Assembly: GCA_038255145.1 (NCBI GenBank)
Contig: JBBSLP010000021.1
Span: 1-64,000, forward strand
Direction: 5' to 3'
Length of the DNA: 64,000 nt
Source: WHTX01 sp038255145
GTDB taxonomy: Bacteria > Actinomycetota > Acidimicrobiia > Acidimicrobiales > CAIXPF01
Shown: positions 44,358 through 53,360 of the stretch, one piece after another
How positions within the stretch are numbered: position 1 is the stretch's first letter
How the letters are laid out: each line of letters begins with the position of its first letter
The notes under the pieces: generated by a model
Database searches by the model: none
What the model was told of the DNA's origin: nothing
Seen by the model: only the letters and a program-made list of their open reading frames with translations
Made by a program: the position numbers and the translations under genes

Positions 44358-45569
44358 TCAGCTTTTGACGTAGAAGGCTTCGCGCTCCTGGGAGGGGGGC
44401 ACGATGGGGATCTCGTCGTCCGTCAGGGGCTTCATGTACTGCTTGCGGGCCAGCGCGGCTTCGATGAAAGGAGCGAGCTCCTCGTCCTTGCGGGCCAGGC
44501 GCTCCTCGCGACCCTCCTGGAAGGTGGGCAGGACCTTCTCGGCGAACAACTCGAGGCTCTCGCAGATGTCCTCGTGGCGGTTCTTGCCACCCTGCTGCAG
44601 GAAGATGACCTGGTCGACGCCGGCATCCTGGAACTCGCCCACCAGCTTGCGGTAGTTGTCCGGGGTGCCGATGCCGGGAGCGGTGATGGTGGGCAGGTCG
44701 GGGCCCCGCAGCTCCTCGTACTCCTCCCACAGGCGGCTGCGCCCGGGGCGGGTGTCGTTGGCCACCAACGCGTTCACCGCATAGCGGAAGAACTGGAACC
44801 CGTCGACGCCGCGACGCTGGGCCTCGGCGGGGTCCTCGTGGATGGAGAAGCCGGCCACCATGGCCAGGTTGGCGTTGACCCGGTGGCCGATGGGGACGCA
44901 GTCTTCGCTCTTGATGATCCCGTAGTAGATGTCGGCCCACTTCTTGGCCTGCTCCGGGTCGACGAAGCTGAAGGCCAGGGCGCCCAGGCCGTTGCGGGCC
45001 GCCACCTCGATGGTCTTGGCGTTGGTGCACGCCATCCACATCGGGGGGTGCGGCTTCTGGCGGGGCTTGGGGATGACGTTGCGGCAGGGCATGGAGAAGC
45101 CCTCGCCCTCGAAGCCCGGGTAGGGCTCCATGACCATCATGTTGGCGATCTGCTCGGCCGCTTCGAGGGACAGCGCCTGCTTGCGGCGGGCGTTGATGCC
45201 GTAGCCCCGCAGCTCGAGGCGGGTGGCGCCCTCACCGATGCCGAACTCGGCCCGGCCCCCCGAGATGAGGTCCAACATGGCCACCGTCTCCGCCGTGCGC
45301 GACGGGTGGTTGTAGTTGGGGATGACCTGGCGGATGCCGAGGCCGATGCGGATGCGCTCGGTCTTGGCGGCGAGAGAGGCCAGGAACACGTCGGACGCCG
45401 AGCAGTGCGAGTACTCCTCGAGGAAGTGGTGCTCGACGGCCCAGGCATGGTCGATGCCGAGCTTGTCGGCCAGCACCACCTGCTCGGTGGCCTCCTGGAT
45501 GAGGCGGTACTCGGCCTCTTCGTCCCAGGGCTTCGGGAGCTGCAGCTCGTACATCATGCCGAACTTCAT
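44358..45569 (-). CDS. LLM class flavin-dependent oxidoreductase, long form
   Basis: The 403-residue luciferase-like protein starts MKFGMMYELQLPKPW and shows HAWAVEHHFLEEYSHCSASD, VIPNYNHPSRTAETVAMLDL, GRAEFGIGEGATRLEL and MWMACTNAKTIEVAA. This long subgroup is common in actinobacteria and Acidimicrobiia; its substrate is unknown. ATG 45569 follows GGGGGAA by 5 nt, so unlike the other LLM genes here it has a normal ribosome site. Confidence 0.86.
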   Translation of the reverse strand: MKFGMMYELQLPKPWDEEAEYRLIQEATEQVVLADKLGIDHAWAVEHHFLEEYSHCSASDVFLASLAAKTERIRIGLGIRQVIPNYNHPSRTAETVAMLDLISGGRAEFGIGEGATRLELRGYGINARRKQALSLEAAEQIANMMVMEPYPGFEGEGFSMPCRNVIPKPRQKPHPPMWMACTNAKTIEVAARNGLGALAFSFVDPEQAKKWADIYYGIIKSEDCVPIGHRVNANLAMVAGFSIHEDPAEAQRRGVDGFQFFRYAVNALVANDTRPGRSRLWEEYEELRGPDLPTITAPGIGTPDNYRKLVGEFQDAGVDQVIFLQQGGKNRHEDICESLELFAEKVLPTFQEGREERLARKDEELAPFIEAALARKQYMKPLTDDEIPIVPPSQEREAFYVKS

Positions 45570-45746
45570 GGGCGTTCCCCCGTCCAGGGTGCGTGCGGCC
45601 CCCACCGCCTGGGAGGGGCCAGCGCCGACCGCACGGCGTAAGCGGGGTGTCGGCGATCGTCGCGGATCCTAGGCGGCGCCCGTCACACCGGCGATTCCGC
45701 CCTGGGTAGGCTCCGCCACCGTCCGGGTCACCCACGGGGAGCGCGC

Positions 45747-46031
45747 ATGGCTGGGTCTGATGTCCTCTACGAGGTGGCCGACGACGGCGTCGCCACCCTC
45801 ACCTTCAACCGGCCCGAGGTGCTCAACGCCCTGCGCCGCCAGACCACGGACGACGTGCTCGCGGTGCTCGAGGATGTGCGCCACAACGACGCCGTGCGCT
45901 GCCTGCTGGTGACGGTGCTACCCCACGACCAGCTCATGGTCGAGGCCCGGGCCATGGCCGCCAAGCTCGCCGCCGGGCCGCCCCTGGCCCAGCAGGCCGA
46001 GCGGCGCGAGCCCCGCTACCAGGGCCGCTGA
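45747..46031 (+). pseudogene. Enoyl-CoA hydratase remnant with in-frame internal deletion
   Basis: The 94-residue frame fuses the crotonase N-terminus (YEVADDGVATLTFNRPEVLNALRR ... VRCLLVT) directly to its C-terminal helical part (VLPHDQLMVEARAMAAKLAAGPPLA). The roughly 110-130 residues with the oxyanion-hole and catalytic segments are missing, yet the frame is open. It ends 2 nt before the following SDR gene, so it may still be translated as a leader for it. Confidence 0.75.
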
Positions 46032-46033
46032 GC

Positions 46034-46972
46034 ATGGCCCCTGAGAAGCGAATCGACGCGATCCTCACCCCTGACCCCTCCCCGCTCCTCCCACTGGCCG
46101 GGCGCATCGCCGTCATCACCGGGGGTGGGAGCGGGATGGGCCGCGAGCTGGCCCGCCTGCTCAGCGCCGAGGGCTGCCACCTGGCCCTGGCCGACGTGTC
46201 CGAGCAGCAGATGGCCGAGACGGTGGCCCTGTGCCACACGGCGGCGCCGGCGGGCACGCGCATCACCACCCACCGCTGCGACGTGTCCGACGAGGCCCAG
46301 GTCGTCGCCTTCCGCGACGCCGTCGTCGCCGCCCACGCGGCGGACCACGTCAACCTGGTGTTCAACAACGCCGGCATCGGTGGCGGCGGCAGCTTCGTGA
46401 CCGACCCCCGCGACGAGTGGGACCGCACCTTCGCCGTGTGCTGGTTCGGCGTCTACTACTGCAGCCGGGCCTTCCTGCCCCTGCTGGTGGCGGCCGATGC
46501 CGGGCACCTGGTCAACACCAGCAGCGTGAACGGCTTCTGGGCCTCCCTGGGGCCGGGCCGGGCCCACACCGCCTACGCCGCGGCCAAGTTCGCCGTCAAG
46601 GGCTTCAGTGAGGCCCTGGTCACCGACCTGCGCCTCAACGCCCCCCACGTGCAGGTGTCCGTGGTCATGCCTGGGCACATAGGTACGTCCATAGCCCTGA
46701 ACACCATCGCCCTGTTGGGTGGTGAGGTCGACGCCAGGGTCACCGAGTGGGGGGCCGCCTTCCGCAACAGCGCCCCGACCACGGCCGAGCAGGCCGCAGC
46801 CACCATCCTCGAGGGGGTGCTGGCCGGACGCTGGCGCGTCCTGGTCGGCGACGACGCCCACGTTGTCGACGCCCTGGTGCGCGACACCCCGGAGGAGGCC
46901 TACGAGGCCTCGTTCGTGACCCGACTCCACGACAACGACGCCCTCCGGGCCCTGGTCCCCCCGCCCGGCTGA
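46034..46972 (+). CDS. Short-chain dehydrogenase/reductase
   Basis: The 312-residue SDR shows TGGGSGMGRELA (cofactor loop, residues about 30-41), NNAGIGGGG, SSVNGFW and YAAAK with the catalytic Tyr and Lys. A C-terminal extension after the fold (from about residue 240) is longer than in classical SDRs. LADVS after the second strand fits NAD(H). Start ATG 46034 is tightly coupled to the upstream crotonase remnant. Substrate unknown. Confidence 0.86.
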   Translation: MAPEKRIDAILTPDPSPLLPLAGRIAVITGGGSGMGRELARLLSAEGCHLALADVSEQQMAETVALCHTAAPAGTRITTHRCDVSDEAQVVAFRDAVVAAHAADHVNLVFNNAGIGGGGSFVTDPRDEWDRTFAVCWFGVYYCSRAFLPLLVAADAGHLVNTSSVNGFWASLGPGRAHTAYAAAKFAVKGFSEALVTDLRLNAPHVQVSVVMPGHIGTSIALNTIALLGGEVDARVTEWGAAFRNSAPTTAEQAAATILEGVLAGRWRVLVGDDAHVVDALVRDTPEEAYEASFVTRLHDNDALRALVPPPG

Positions 46973-47091
46973 GCCGTGGGCGGACGCGCTCGTCGCCCCG
47001 CGCTTGACGCCACGACATCCACGGCTACGGTGCCGATCGTCACAGACCTCTTCTCGGGAGGCCTGGACACCATCTCGTACCCGGGGGGCAC

Positions 47092-48723
47092 ATGGTCAGC
47101 AGGACGGGCCGCAAGGTCGGTGTTGGGTTGCTCGGGGTCTCACTGCTCGCCGCAGCGTGCGGCGGAGGCGGCGGTGGTGAGGACACCTCCACCGCGGCCA
47201 CCGTCGACAAGGGGGTCCAGGCCGGCATCGCCGCAGCCCTTGCCGGCGGGTCGAGCACGACGGTCGCCGGTGCCACCACGACCGCGCCTGTGGTCGCACC
47301 GACCTCCATCGACGGGTGGGAGGCGCTGTGGAAGAAGGAGCGCGAGGCGATCGTGGCCCGCATCAAGTCCAACGGCTGGGGCAAGTCGGCCGACGGCAAC
47401 ACCCTGACCGGGCCCGAGGGCTTCACCGTGGACCTGTCCAAGTGCGCGGCGGGTTGGTCCGACACCGAGGGCCTGACCGACACGTCGATCAAGATCGGCC
47501 AGGCCATCGCCCAGTCGGGGACCTTCGCCGACTACGGCAACTTCTCCAAGGGCATCACCACCATCTTCGACTACTACGCCAGCAAGGGGATGTTCACCGA
47601 CTCCCTGGGCAAGAACCGCTCGGTCGACTACATCGCCAAGGACGACGGTTACGACGCTGCTCGAACCATCCCCGCTGTCGATGAGCTGCTCGATTCCGAG
47701 AAGGTCTTCGCGGTGTGGACCCTGGGTTCGCCCAGCACGCTGAAGGTCTACGACAAGATCAACCAGCGCTGCGTTCCCCACCCTCTCGCCATGACCGCCC
47801 ACCCCGCGTGGGGTGATCCCGTGAACCACCCGTGGACCACGGGGGCACCGAACCCGGCCTACAGCACCGAGGCCGTGCTGTGGGGCGGCTTCATCGAGCA
47901 GCACCTGAGCGAGTTCCCCACCGACCGCAAGATCAAGGTGGCGTCCCTGGTCATAAACAACGACTTCGGTCGGGTGTACGACCAGACGTTCAAGACCTAC
48001 ATCGCCGAGTCGCCACTGCTCAAGGGCAGGGTGGAGTACGTCACGGAGAAGATCGAGGCCCAGGCGCCCACGGTCAAGGACCCCATGACCACCCTGGCCG
48101 CCGACAAGCCCGACATCTTCATCGCCATGGTCGCAGCCACGCCGTGCACCCAGGCCGTGATCGAAGCGGCCGAGAACGGCATGAACGAAACGACCAAGTA
48201 CCTGTTCCAGCCCCAGACGTGCTCGGGCGTGTCCTTCGTGGGCAAGGAGAAGGTGGGCGGCGACGGGATGGCATCCGAGGGTTGGTGGACCGTCAACCCC
48301 GGCTTCAAGGACTTCAAGGACCCCCAGAACGCCAACGACGCCTTCGTGAAGTGGGGTCGCGAACTGATGAGGTCCAACGGCATCGACCCTGACCAGACCA
48401 CCAAGCTGGGTGAGGGCTTCGGTGCCTACGGCTGGGTGTACGCCCAGGCCCTGATGATCGCCGGCGCTCTCGACGGCGGCCTCACCCGGACCAACCTGAT
48501 GCTGGCCATGCGCAGCTTCGACATGACCAGCGGCTACCAGGTGACCGGCGTGCGCATGCACATGGACGGCAACGCCGACTCCTACATCAACGAGGGCGGC
48601 CTCTTCCAGCGCTTCGACGCCACCAAGCAGAGCTGGGTCACCCAGGGCGACGTGATCGAGCTCGACGGCAAGTCGAAGAACTGCCAGTTCGATCAGTCCG
48701 CCGGGGCCTGCATCCCCTACTGA
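47092..48723 (+). CDS. Branched-chain-type ABC solute-binding lipoprotein 2
   Basis: The 543-residue protein has a lipobox (LLAAAC, Cys23), a Gly/Thr linker, the shared N-terminal module (GWEALWKKEREAIVARIK ... SADGNTLTGPEGF ... CAAGWS) and a Leu/Ile/Val-type domain with SGTFADYGNFSKGITTIFDYY and HPAWGDPVNHPWTTG. It ends in LDGKSKNCQFDQSAGAC. ATG 47092 has GGGGGG just upstream; a TTGACG/TACGGT promoter pair lies about 60-90 nt before. No transporter genes adjoin. Confidence 0.88.
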   Translation: MVSRTGRKVGVGLLGVSLLAAACGGGGGGEDTSTAATVDKGVQAGIAAALAGGSSTTVAGATTTAPVVAPTSIDGWEALWKKEREAIVARIKSNGWGKSADGNTLTGPEGFTVDLSKCAAGWSDTEGLTDTSIKIGQAIAQSGTFADYGNFSKGITTIFDYYASKGMFTDSLGKNRSVDYIAKDDGYDAARTIPAVDELLDSEKVFAVWTLGSPSTLKVYDKINQRCVPHPLAMTAHPAWGDPVNHPWTTGAPNPAYSTEAVLWGGFIEQHLSEFPTDRKIKVASLVINNDFGRVYDQTFKTYIAESPLLKGRVEYVTEKIEAQAPTVKDPMTTLAADKPDIFIAMVAATPCTQAVIEAAENGMNETTKYLFQPQTCSGVSFVGKEKVGGDGMASEGWWTVNPGFKDFKDPQNANDAFVKWGRELMRSNGIDPDQTTKLGEGFGAYGWVYAQALMIAGALDGGLTRTNLMLAMRSFDMTSGYQVTGVRMHMDGNADSYINEGGLFQRFDATKQSWVTQGDVIELDGKSKNCQFDQSAGACIPY

Positions 48724-48731
48724 CCTGGGTC

Positions 48732-48769
48732 GGCCGGTCGCCCTGTGTCGCGCCACAGGGTGACCGGCC
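48732..48769 (+). terminator. Strong terminator of binding-protein gene 2
   Basis: GGCCGGTC-G-CCCTGTG (48732-48747) pairs with CACAGGG-T-GACCGGCC (48754-48769), a 16-bp stem with one G-U and a 6-nt loop, starting 8 nt after the stop. Confidence 0.8.
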
Positions 48770-48793
48770 TCCGGGCGTGCGATGCTGCCGCCC

Positions 48794-50239
48794 ATGGTGG
48801 ACGCATCCAGGATCGACCCGACGATCGAGCGCGCCCCCATCTCGGGGCGGGCGTGGCGGGCCCTGGCCGTGGGCAGCGCCGGGTTCTCCCTGGTGTCGTT
48901 CAACACCACGGCCACCAACCTGGCCTTCGGCGACATCACCGACACGTTCTCCGACGCCAGCCAGGCCACGGTGTCCTGGGTGGCGTCGATCTTCTTCATC
49001 GGCATGGCCAGCCTGCTGCTGGTCTCGGGTCGACTGGCCGACCGCACCGGCCGGCGCCGCATGTTCCGCTGGGGCTTGACCGCCTTCGCCGTCGGTGCCG
49101 CGCTCTCGGCCGTGGCCCCGTCGGTCTACGTGCTCATCGTGGCTCGCCTCGTCACCGCGGTCGGTGGTGCCCTCATCATCCCCAGCTCCCTGGCCGTGGC
49201 CCTGCCCGAGTTCCCCAAGGAGCGCCACTTCACCGCCATCGCCCTGTGGTCGGCCACCGGCCCCCTGGCCTCGACCGTGGCCCCCGGCGTCGCCGCGGTG
49301 GTGCTGGCCGTGGCCAGCTGGCGGGTGTTGTTCCTACTCAGCGCGCCTGTGGCCCTCGGTGCCCTGGCCGCAGGGTGGCGGGTGCTGGCCGAGTCGCGGG
49401 TCGAGGACCGCTCCGGCCGCCTCGACGCTGTCGGCGTGCTCGTGGGGACGGTGGCCATCGCCTCGTTGGTGTTCGGTGTCAGCCAGGGCACCAACCTGGG
49501 CTGGGACAGCCCGACCATCCTCGGCGCCTTCGTCGTGTGCGCCGTGGCCACGCCGCTGTTGCTGCGCCGTTGCCGGGTCCACCCCCAGCCCCTGTTGAAC
49601 CTCGACGTGTTCCTGCTGCGGCCGGTGTGGGTGGCCAACGTGGCCAACTTCCTGCTCAACATCGCCTGCCTGGCCACGTGGCTGGTGTGGCCCCTGTACT
49701 TCACCCGGGTGTGGGGCTGGTCGAAGCTGGAGACCGGGCTGGCCCTCATGCCCGGCCCGGTGCTCAGCGGGGGCCTGGCGTCCGTGGGGGGTCGGCTGGC
49801 CGAGCGCTTCGGGGCCCGGGCCCTGGTGCGCACCGGGTCCCTCATCGCGGCCGCGGGCATGGCCTGGCCCCTGTTCTTCCTCGACGGCAGCCCCAACTAC
49901 TTGGTGGGGGCTGCTCCGGCCCTGGCCCTGACCGGGGCGGGGTGGGCCCTGACCCAGCCCCCGCTGAACAGTGCGGTCATGGCCCAGGTCACCCCCGACG
50001 CCTATGGCGAGGTCAACGCCGCCTTCAACACGGTGCGCAACATCGCCGGCGCCCTGGGCATCGCCATCGCCGTGGCCATCCTGGGCTCCCCCGACCGCCC
50101 CGACGTCCTCGCCGCCTACGACCACGTCTTCTGGACGTTCACCGCCTCGGTCCTGGCCTGCTGGGTGGTGCTGGTGGTGGCCTACCCCGGTGCCCCGGGC
50201 CGCGCCGCCGCCCGCCGCCGGCTCCGCCGACCCACCTGA
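48794..50239 (+). CDS. MFS transporter of the DHA2 (EmrB/QacA) type
   Basis: The protein of 481 residues has about 14 hydrophobic segments, SVGSAGFSLVSFNTTATNLAF-like first helix (residues about 22-42), the GRLADRTGRRRMFRWG loop and an antiporter-type motif near ATGPLASTVAPGVAAVV. This fits multidrug or small-molecule proton antiporters. ATG 48794 lies 7 nt after GATGCT, matching the leaderless geometry; ATG 48782 would add four residues. Confidence 0.87.
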   Translation: MVDASRIDPTIERAPISGRAWRALAVGSAGFSLVSFNTTATNLAFGDITDTFSDASQATVSWVASIFFIGMASLLLVSGRLADRTGRRRMFRWGLTAFAVGAALSAVAPSVYVLIVARLVTAVGGALIIPSSLAVALPEFPKERHFTAIALWSATGPLASTVAPGVAAVVLAVASWRVLFLLSAPVALGALAAGWRVLAESRVEDRSGRLDAVGVLVGTVAIASLVFGVSQGTNLGWDSPTILGAFVVCAVATPLLLRRCRVHPQPLLNLDVFLLRPVWVANVANFLLNIACLATWLVWPLYFTRVWGWSKLETGLALMPGPVLSGGLASVGGRLAERFGARALVRTGSLIAAAGMAWPLFFLDGSPNYLVGAAPALALTGAGWALTQPPLNSAVMAQVTPDAYGEVNAAFNTVRNIAGALGIAIAVAILGSPDRPDVLAAYDHVFWTFTASVLACWVVLVVAYPGAPGRAAARRRLRRPT

Positions 50240-50326
50240 GGCCTGTCGCGCCCGACACCGACGCACCGGGGCGTCAGCGGCACCTACAGTCCGGCTCCGA
50301 CGCCATCGAGACCCCGGGGAGCACCC

Positions 50327-50647
50327 ATGTTGTTCGAGCTGCGCAGCTACCAGACCCATCCCGGGCGCCGAGCCGAGTGGGTGACGATGATGGAGGAGGA
50401 GATCATCCCCTTCCAGGCGTCCAAGGGCATGGTGATCGTGGGCAGCTTCATCGACGAGGAGGACGACGACGCCTACGTGTGGATCCGTCGCTTCGATGAC
50501 GAGGACCACCGGGTCAAGCTGTACGCCGACGTCTACCAGAGCGCGACCTGGAAGGACGACATCGGCCCCCGCATCCCCGAGCTCCTCCAGCGCGAGCTGA
50601 TCAAGGTGCGCCGGCTGATCCCCACCCCCACCTCCGTCCTGCGCTGA
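50327..50647 (+). CDS. NIPSNAP-family protein
   Basis: The 106-residue ferredoxin-like alpha/beta-barrel protein starts MLFELRSYQTHPGRRAEW and contains YVWIRRFDDEDHRVKLYADVYQSATWKDDI, as in NIPSNAP proteins. Activity is unknown. ATG follows GGGGAG by 5 nt. A second NIPSNAP gene lies near 56 kb. Confidence 0.85.
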   Translation: MLFELRSYQTHPGRRAEWVTMMEEEIIPFQASKGMVIVGSFIDEEDDDAYVWIRRFDDEDHRVKLYADVYQSATWKDDIGPRIPELLQRELIKVRRLIPTPTSVLR

Positions 50648-50776
50648 CCGCAGCAGCGCTGACCCGGGTCGGGCCGAGGCGAACTCCGTCGCACCGAACA
50701 GCGTTGCACCGAACACCGATGTGGCGATTGCCCCACCGGTGAGGGAGCGGCGCCGGGGCCAGGTACAACGGTGGTG

Positions 50777-51607
50777 ATGATCGACGCGACCCCCGATGGC
50801 TGGTACCCCGACCCTGCAGGCCGCTACGAACTGCGGTGGTGGGCGGGCGGGCGCTGGACCGACCACGTCTCCACCGCGGGGCGCGCCGCCCGCGACTCGC
50901 CTGCGGCCGTGCCCGCCGACGGGCAGCTCTTCGAGCTGGGCTTCGGCCGGGACACGGCCCAGGGTGTCGCCGCCCAGGCCGCCAAGGTCACCGGTGGGCC
51001 GGCCGTCGCCGGTGGGGGCACGCTCTTCACCGAGCCCGTGCTCGTGGTCAACCAGAAGGCCAAGATCATCGAGGTCACCAACCAGTACGCCGTCTACGAC
51101 CAGCACGGCAACCAGGTCGCTGCCGTCAACCAGATCGGTCAGAGCACGGCCCGCAAGGCGTTGCGCTTCATGACCAACGTCGACCAGTTCCTCACCCACC
51201 GCATGCAGGTCACCGACCCGGCCGGTACCGTCGTGCTCCAGCTCACCCGCCCGGGCAAGGTGTTCAAGTCCACGGTCATCGTCGAGGATGGCGCCGGGGC
51301 CGAGATCGGCCGCATCGTGCAGGAGAACATGGTGGGCAAGATCCGCTTCCGCCTCGAGTCCGGTGGGCACCGCTACGGGGCCATCAACGCCGAGAACTGG
51401 CGGGCGTGGAACTTCAACGTGCAGGACCACGACGGCATCGAGGTGGCCCGCATCACCAAGAACTGGGCCGGGCTGGCCGCGGCCACCTTCACCACCGCCG
51501 ACAAGTACGTGGTGCAGATCCATCGCCCCCTGGCCGACCCCCTGCGGTCGCTGGTGGTGGCCGCCGCCCTCACCGTCGACACCGCCCTCAAGCAGGACGC
51601 CCGCTGA
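50777..51607 (+). CDS. DUF2510 plus LURP-one/scramblase-like protein
   Basis: The 276-residue protein starts with a DUF2510 motif (GWYPDPAGRYELRWWAGGRWTDHV, residues about 7-30), then a linker and a LURP-one or phospholipid-scramblase-like tubby-type barrel (LVVNQKAKIIEVTNQYAVYDQHG, IGRIVQENMVGKIRFRLE). It may bind membrane lipid. ATG 50777 lies 7 nt after TACAAC; GTG 50771 and 50774 are alternatives. Confidence 0.82.
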   Translation: MIDATPDGWYPDPAGRYELRWWAGGRWTDHVSTAGRAARDSPAAVPADGQLFELGFGRDTAQGVAAQAAKVTGGPAVAGGGTLFTEPVLVVNQKAKIIEVTNQYAVYDQHGNQVAAVNQIGQSTARKALRFMTNVDQFLTHRMQVTDPAGTVVLQLTRPGKVFKSTVIVEDGAGAEIGRIVQENMVGKIRFRLESGGHRYGAINAENWRAWNFNVQDHDGIEVARITKNWAGLAAATFTTADKYVVQIHRPLADPLRSLVVAAALTVDTALKQDAR

Positions 51608-51699
51608 GCATCTGAGCGGCGCGGGGCGGGCGTCGCCGGCCGGGTTTGTGGCAGCCTCAGGTCGATGACCAGCACCGATCACACGCTGGGGCCGCGTCC

Positions 51700-52584
51700 G
51701 TGAGCGCCGCCCCGTCCCCGGCCACCCGACTGGCCGCCGCCCTCGAGCCCATCGCCGGCCAGGTCCACTTCTCGCCCGAGTGCAACGCCGCCTACGCCGC
51801 CCTGGGCTTCGATCCCAGCCCGGGCAGGATCGGGCGCACCGAACTGCCCGACCGCACCGCCTACCTGACCAGCCGGGGCTCGGTGCTGGGCCAGGTCCCC
51901 GGCCAGGTCGTTGCCGCCGCCTTCGCTGTGTTCAGCCCGGCCACCGTCGTGCCCCACGTCGAGCGGGGGTGGACGTTGACCGACGCCCCCACCATCCGCG
52001 CCGCCCGGTCCGAGGGCGCCGTGGCCCAGCTGCGTCGCATCCTCGGCCCCGATCCCGACGGCGCCGGCCGCATCGCCGACCTGCTGCTGGCCGCGGCCGA
52101 ACCCCTGCGCATGGAGGGCCGTCCCCTGTTCGCCGGCCAACGGGCCATCCCCATGCCCGACGAGCCCCTGGCCCGGCTGTGGCGGGTGGCGGACACCCTG
52201 CGCGAGTACCGGGGGGACTCGCACACCATCGCCTGGGTGGGCGCGGGGCTCGACCCCATCGAGACCGGGCTGATGGGGGACCTGTACTGGGGTCTGGCCC
52301 TGGGTGCCCACACCGGGGGACGGGGGTGGACCGCCGACGAGCTGGCCGCGGGAGCCGATCGGTTGCGGTCGCGGGGCTTGGTGGCCGGCGAGGAACTGAC
52401 CCCGGCGGGCCGTGAGCTGCGGGCCGCCATCGAGGCCCACACCGACGACCAGGTCGCCGCCGCCCTGGCCGTGCTCGGCGATGACCTCGACGACGTCGAG
52501 CGGGTGCTGGGCCCGTGGGGCGATCAGGTGCGCGAGGCCGGCGGCTACCTGACACCGGCCGTGCGCTTCACCCAGCCGGGCTGA
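51700..52584 (+). CDS. SCO6745-family protein
   Basis: The 294-residue, largely helical protein matches the actinobacterial SCO6745/SalK-type family: LEPIAGQVHFSPECNAAYAALGF, PGQVVAAAFAVFSP, and a winged-helix-like C-terminal half (GRGWTADELAAGADRLRSRGLV, by position 195-216). Function is unknown. GTG 51700 is chosen by similarity of start. The last 17 bp overlap the converging GNAT gene. Confidence 0.8.
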   Translation: MSAAPSPATRLAAALEPIAGQVHFSPECNAAYAALGFDPSPGRIGRTELPDRTAYLTSRGSVLGQVPGQVVAAAFAVFSPATVVPHVERGWTLTDAPTIRAARSEGAVAQLRRILGPDPDGAGRIADLLLAAAEPLRMEGRPLFAGQRAIPMPDEPLARLWRVADTLREYRGDSHTIAWVGAGLDPIETGLMGDLYWGLALGAHTGGRGWTADELAAGADRLRSRGLVAGEELTPAGRELRAAIEAHTDDQVAAALAVLGDDLDDVERVLGPWGDQVREAGGYLTPAVRFTQPG

Positions 52585-53224
52585 CCCCCGAGCTGTTCCC
52601 GCCATTGTCGCCGGTCCCGCTGTCGCCGGTGGTGGTGGCGCGCCGGCAGGCAGTGCGCAACGCGGTCAGGTCGGCCTCCATGAAGGTGGCCTCATCCCCG
52701 TAACCGGGGCCCAGGTCGACGTCGGTGGGGTGGAAGCCCAACCGGCGCCAGTAGCCCTCGGCTCCCTGGACCGCCACCAGCGACGCCGTGACCAGGGACG
52801 CGACCTCGGCCAGGGTGGCCAGGGCCAGCACGAGGGTGGTGGCCAGGCCCCGGCCCCGGTGGGCGGGGTCTACGGCCACGTCGTGCACGTAGAGCGTCGC
52901 CGCGGCGGCGGCGTCGACGACCAACCGGCCGGCATCGAGGGGGAGCGACCGCCGGGCGGCCCACGGGTAGCCGATCGCGTAGGCCACGAGCTCGGACCCG
53001 TCGAACATCGCCAGGCAGCCGGGACCGAAGTCGGCCAGCCGGTCGGCGTAGGCGGCCTCGGGCTCGTGGTAGCGGGCGACGTAGACCCGCCGCTGGAGCC
53101 GGACGACGGCGTGGAGGTCGTTCGACCTCAGCGGCCGCAACCCGAGGGGGGACCCCGTCGCTGAGGGGTCCGGGCCGGCGTCGCCGGGGAACCGCGGCTG
53201 GTCCGCGCTGGTCACCGCCATCAT
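52568..53224 (-). CDS. GNAT-family N-acetyltransferase
   Basis: The 218-residue protein has the GNAT core: LRPLRSNDLHAVVRLQRRVY, LYVHDVAVDPAHRGRGLATTLV with the acetyl-CoA pyrophosphate loop RGRGLA, and GAEGYWRRLGFHPTD. A 30-residue N-terminal and a Gly/Ser/Thr-rich C-terminal tail flank it. ATG 53224 or 53221 is the start. Substrate unknown. Confidence 0.85.
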   Translation of the reverse strand: MMAVTSADQPRFPGDAGPDPSATGSPLGLRPLRSNDLHAVVRLQRRVYVARYHEPEAAYADRLADFGPGCLAMFDGSELVAYAIGYPWAARRSLPLDAGRLVVDAAAAATLYVHDVAVDPAHRGRGLATTLVLALATLAEVASLVTASLVAVQGAEGYWRRLGFHPTDVDLGPGYGDEATFMEADLTALRTACRRATTTGDSGTGDNGGNSSGVSPAG

Positions 53225-53360
53225 CCTGGTGCACCCCGCCGCCCCCGTCACGGGACCGGTCGGCGGCGTCACCGGGCCCCCGGGGCTCCCCGCAGCCTGG
53301 CGCTAGGTTCTCGTACCGAGGCGGAGTGGTCGGCGAAGCGCACTGAGGGGAGCGTCCAGC

